In this document: positions 59,991-64,000 of the stretch, one piece after another
Numbering within the stretch: position 1 is the stretch's first letter
Layout: each line of letters opens with the position of its first letter
Source: Sebastes aleutianus
Taxonomy: Eukaryota; Chordata; Actinopteri; Perciformes; Sebastidae
Assembly (NCBI GenBank): GCA_916700875.1
Contig: CAKAKS010000004.1
Coordinates: 10,126,534-10,190,533, forward strand
Reading direction: 5' to 3'
DNA length: 64,000 nt
The notes under the pieces: model-generated
What the model was told of the DNA's origin: nothing
What the model saw: only the letters and a program-made list of their open reading frames with translations
The model's database searches: none
Made by a program: the position numbers and the translations under genes

Positions 59991-60867
59991 TTGAATGGGG
60001 GGCTAAATTGACTGTGTGGGGGCCGCTGTTGACGTGTAGCCTTTTCCCATTTCGGATCAAACCGAGATGAAACTTCCCCCCGCTGCTCGCCTTTACAGCA
60101 GGTGCTTCATGGTGTGTGCCGCTCTAAACTCAGCCCCCTTTTTTACCCGCTGACATTTAGCAGACACACACATTTTGATCCCCCGCTGCCACGCTGCCAA
60201 ATATTGAAAGACAACGAGGAACATAAAGAGCACGTATTTACTTAGCGCTCGGCAATGACACTGCACAGGGGGTAGAGAGAGAAAGAGACGGAGAGGGGTT
60301 AGGAGGGAGAAAAGTCAGAATCTGTATCCATAGAAACCTCAATCAGAGCCGATTTGTGACCTCAGTCAGAAAAAAAAGTAGCGCTCAACATGCCAACCAT
60401 CAGTTCGCAAGAGCCATTTGGCAAATAATCAGTTTGTTATTGGTGTTAAATAGTGCCTAATTAAAACGGTGACCTCCTTCTTCCTACACCTAAACTAAAC
60501 AGGAACAATCAGCTGGAAAAAAAGAGCTTTTTTTTGTATGGGGGGTTAAGGTGCTGAGAGGTAATTGACCCTCTGTGAAACAAATGAATCCTCGGGGGGA
60601 TTCTGGCTCAGATGGATGTTTAAATGCAAACAGTAGTCGGTCCACTCGCAGGAGGAGAAGGCCAGAACCACCACAGCCCCCGTTAGTCCCCGCTGAAATC
60701 CTATAAAATCAAATCAAAGAATCTGACATTTTCACTAACCAGAGGCCCTGGCGCCGGTTCCGCTACAATAACATATGGACTAACGGGACAAATTGAAATG
60801 AAAGTTGTAAATGAAGCTCACGTTAGAATGCCTGAGATCAGAGAGAGTGAGTGAGGGAGGGAGGCGA

Positions 60868-60903
60868 ATAGAGAGAGAGAGAGAGAGAGGAAAGAGAGAG
60901 AGA
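60868..60903. repeat. GA microsatellite
   Basis: GA units with one GGAAA interruption. Confidence 0.9.
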
Positions 60904-61639
60904 AGATTAGTGGTTAGGTGAAAATGTTTATTTTCACACTTCAGAGTTCCCAGCTCAGTGTGTGTGTGTTTAAGATCAACAGACCTTGTGATGAACAACC
61001 TGTTCCACGCTGGAAATACATTCTGTGAAACACAACAGTCCCTCTGTAGGAACCGTGCAAAGCACTGACTGGGGAGTATTGAGTTACAACTCCACTATAC
61101 ACTGTGAGGCAGAGAGAGAAATACACTTTCACTCCCCTTTCAAAAAAGATGTCACTTTCATCTGCATGTGTCGACGTCGACGCGCAGACACAAATCAAGA
61201 CACTTTTTTTTTTTAAATCTCGGCTCGGAAACCTGCTGAATCAGTTCGGCAAACCACCGCATCATGACTGGTTACCACAGTTTGCTGTGTGTGCAGCAGT
61301 CAACAGCAACCACTAAAGAAATGAGTTGTATTTTTATTATAGCGAGATGCACATTCGCTTTTTTTCACTTGAGTTTTGACATGTAGGTAGTTCTTATAGG
61401 TGGCGTTCAAAGGACGACGGTAATGTTGCATTTTGAGTTGCGTAAATGGGAAGCATTATTTCACCACAGGATGTAAATCATGCATTTCCAACATGACTGC
61501 TTTTCATGAACTACTGTAAGAAAGGGAGCCTATTTTTTTTTTAGCGTTATGCTTTTTGGAGTAGTTTGACCAACCAAAATAACCAAAATACAGTCATTTT
61601 TCTCAGCCTTATGATCCTTTAACAGACTTTTTTTTTTCT

Positions 61640-61752
61640 CAATAATGGAGTAACCTTTTTGTCCTTGTATCTTAACTGTTATTTCTATTTCTGTGTAGAG
61701 AGATGCAGAAAACTAGAGTGTTGGCGAATAAAACCTGACTCTGATTCTGAAA
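61640..61752 (+). repeat. Possible LINE 3' tail fragment
   Basis: It ends GCGAATAAAACCTGACTCTGATTCTG, presented here as GCGAATAAAACC then TGACTCTGATTCTG. A polyadenylation-like AATAAA followed by TGATTCTG units resembles the 3' tail of fish non-LTR elements. No coding portion is present. Weak call. Confidence 0.3.
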
Positions 61753-63615
61753 GATTTTCAGTAAAAACAAAGAAAAAAAGGACGTGTCAAGCACATTTTA
61801 GACCATAAAATGTGACATTTTGTGCAGCGTTTACTCACATTTGTTGCTGACAAAAATCACAACACATTGCTAACCATTGAAAGCTATATAGACACAGGTT
61901 ATATGTGGAGATAAGAAGAAGAAAATAGTCATAATGGTGACTGTTTCACTACATTATGATACATTCTTTTGGTCATTTGCTTTTTTAATTGCCACCACAT
62001 TTCTGCAACTACCATTTTTTAAATAGCACTCCTTCCCAGGAAGTACATGGTACACATATTTTCAGTTGGGAAGGACTTGCATCAAGTGTCCACAACAAAA
62101 AAAAAAGTCTATTGTCACACTCTGATCATTTTGCATGACTCTTATAATCAGGATCTTATATCTCTACTGAGCCCAACAGGGACCCGGCCTCTAGTGGCCT
62201 TTGACTTCTGATTGAAGTCTGAGCCACCAGTGCTCCCTGTCTGTCTGTAAAACCCTCATGTGAAGCACCAAGAGATGGCAGTATTTCACAGAATATGTGT
62301 CAGCGAGCGAGGCGGGAGGCGGGGGATTATCAGCAGCCACTGCAGCACTGGTTTACAGCTTCTTCTGTTTGAATTGAAAAAAAAGAAGAAGGTCTTATGA
62401 GAACTTGTAAAGGAATATCTAAGGAGCATATTGTCATCCCGTACTTGTTACATCTCTATATGTGTCTTTTTTAATATTTACATCTCCCTGTTGGATTGAA
62501 TAGCGCTACTGGCCCTTCAGTTCCAGTGTGTGTTTAAAACATGAAGGAGTGAGTTGTAATGTTGACGAAGTAATATAATGTATCAGAGTCACTTTATTTG
62601 TTAATACGGATGGAATCATTTCCTGTGTGCGTTTACTGTCAAAGATTGGTGCAAATAAAAGTTTTGCTTTTATCAGACAAGATTTATTTAGATTAAATGT
62701 TTAAACTAGTGAAATACAGGTTTCACTAAATTTCAAAATATATATATTTTTTAATACATAGCAATATTTATCTACAATTTAACTTTATTTTGAAATGTAA
62801 AATTAACAAAAACAAAGCACTTTCCTTATCCCATTAACAGTCATGTAATTTGATATTAGATTTACGCTCTCTGCTTATATAAAAGTCAATATCACGCCAG
62901 TCTGGCGACACACTTATTCGTGCCCTTGACTGAGATGTTTGTGAACCGTGTGCGTCGAGAGGCAGCTGCTCAGATGTTGGGAGGAGGAAATCAAATCTAA
63001 ATAAACAAGTTGCACCAAATGTTTCATCAGCTGTCACGGCGGCGAGAGGAGGGTCACACAATGAGACTTCCTCCTCCTCCTCTCCCGTCGCCCTGCGTGG
63101 TTTTGGAAAAGCTTGCCAAAGTTTTTTTGACGAGTGTAACATTTTCACTCAGTCGATATGTGGAGAAAAAAAAAGAAAATGCAGATAATCAGCTCCTGGC
63201 TAGTTTAGCTAGTATCGACTGCTCTTGCAATTCATTCTTTACATCTTTGCATAAGCAGCGGAAGTCTAAAAACTTGATGTTTTGTTGAACTTTTATTTTA
63301 TTGTTGATGGAACAAATTTACAGCGCACAAAAAAACGAATTTGTGGCTCCTGTGTCACTTTGCAGATGTGCAATACACGAGTGCACACCCACGTTAAATG
63401 GCTTACGTTATGAGTTTTTCTTTTTGTTTCCTCGTGCATATCTGTGTACCTTCCCGTATATGTGTGTGAGAGCGTGTGCTACAGTGTGTGTGGAGGGTAG
63501 GAGTCAGGCCGAGGCCTTTGTAATGAGCAGCCTGGGTTCTTTCTGGTTCAGCTGCTCCTCTCCCTTATTTCACGCTGCGCTGCTCTCCAACTCCAGTGGC
63601 CCAGTGACTACAGTC

Positions 63616-63780
63616 CTGCGTCTCTCTCTTCCTCTCTCTCTCTCTATGTTTGGTCTATCTCTTCTTCTTTTACTCTCTTTCCTCACCTTATCCCTCCTTC
63701 TTTTGATTTTCTATCTCTTAAATTCTTATCTCCCTCCCTTTTGCCCTCTTTCTCAATTCCCTCCTTCCCACCGAAAAATC
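63616..63780 (+). repeat. Pyrimidine-rich tract
   Basis: A long C/T-biased strand with CTCTCTCTTCCTCTCTCTCT, CTTCTTCTTTTACTCTCTTT and TCCCTCCCTTTTGCCCTC. It is responsible for a 164-codon Leu/Ser-rich artefact frame. Confidence 0.65.
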
Positions 63781-63798
63781 TCAAACAACGAGTGAGAC

Positions 63799-63825
63799 GG
63801 AGGAGGAGGAGGAGGAGGAGGAGGG
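63799..63825. repeat. GGA trinucleotide microsatellite
   Basis: About nine GGA units immediately after the pyrimidine tract. Confidence 0.9.
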
Positions 63826-64000
63826 GTGGAGAGAGAGGTAAAGGAGCATGCATGAATGGTCACTACTGCTCCATACCATTCATTCCAGTGAGCGAAGGAA
63901 ACTGCACTCCAACGCTCCACCTCTCCTCCTCCTCTTCCTCCGCAGACACCATCACCACCTCCACAGGCCTCTGTGGGTCAAAGGGGCCTAAGCTGCTTTA

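Larger units (their letters stand above)
59991..64000. other. Single-copy non-coding DNA to window end
   Basis: No gene recognised. There is a GA microsatellite, a pyrimidine tract and a GGA tract (all listed). A TCCTCCGCAG acceptor-like site at 63937-63946 precedes the window edge, but too little sequence follows to judge an exon. Confidence 0.45.

Noticed and set aside
61170..61181. 12-base perfect palindrome GTCGACGTCGAC
   Set aside because: Short palindromes of this size occur by chance in 64 kb, and no related site was seen nearby.
63301..63795. 164-codon open frame rich in Leu and Ser
   Set aside because: The second half is the translation of a pyrimidine tract. No signal or family is recognisable in the first half.
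63937..64000. Acceptor-like CCTCCGCAG at the window edge suggesting an exon
   Set aside because: Only about 54 bases follow, so no frame, donor or family can be judged.

Overview
The window looks like nuclear DNA from a teleost fish, probably a spiny-rayed (percomorph) species. It is AT-leaning, rich in CA/GT, GA and GGA microsatellites, and has no long open reading frame that resembles a protein. It carries many short non-autonomous DNA transposons of kinds familiar from fish genomes. I recognise no protein-coding gene, rRNA, tRNA, CRISPR array or bacterial-type operon. The longest open frames (about 160 codons) are composition artefacts or lie inside repeats. It is best read as a gene desert or the inside of a very large intron. 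No gene name can be given from the sequence.

Layout: 1-1.5 kb is single-copy with a GT microsatellite. Two fish interspersed repeats lie at 1.5-2.6 kb, the second strongly palindromic. An AT-rich duplicated repeat lies at 4.0-4.7 kb. A hAT-like family, here called family A, has copies at 5.9-6.6, 12.2-12.9, 19.8-20.4, 53.6-54.1 and 56.2-56.9 kb; three of these still show 8-bp target duplications. A second hAT-like element is tandemly duplicated with its flank at 9.7-10.5 kb. Nested or composite insertions lie at 15.7-16.7, 22.2-23.4, 33.8-34.5, 49.6-50.4 and 53.1-54.1 kb. MITEs (miniature inverted-repeat elements) bounded by TTAA, the signature of piggyBac-type insertion, lie at 24.2-25.2, 33.8-34.5, 37.5-38.1, 49.6-50.4 and 53.1-54.1 kb, and a further one at 38.1-38.6 kb keeps only its left TTAA. 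Other inverted-repeat elements lie at 25.8-26.4, 43.4-44.1 and 45.6-46.1 kb, and a 19-bp perfect fold-back at 48.4-48.5 kb.

Between the repeats are long single-copy stretches with clusters of TAATTA-like, E-box-like and octamer-like words and little CpG. These have the look of conserved non-coding regulatory elements, but conservation cannot be tested from one sequence. Two weak exon-like signals are recorded: 7586-7691, a short open segment between good splice sites, and a two-part small ORF at 11346-11671 beginning with a signal-peptide-like stretch.

The genes cannot be said to work together because none is confidently present. The main content is a layered record of transposon activity, with nesting and target duplications that give relative ages, set in probable regulatory DNA. 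I found no convincing undescribed biological system.
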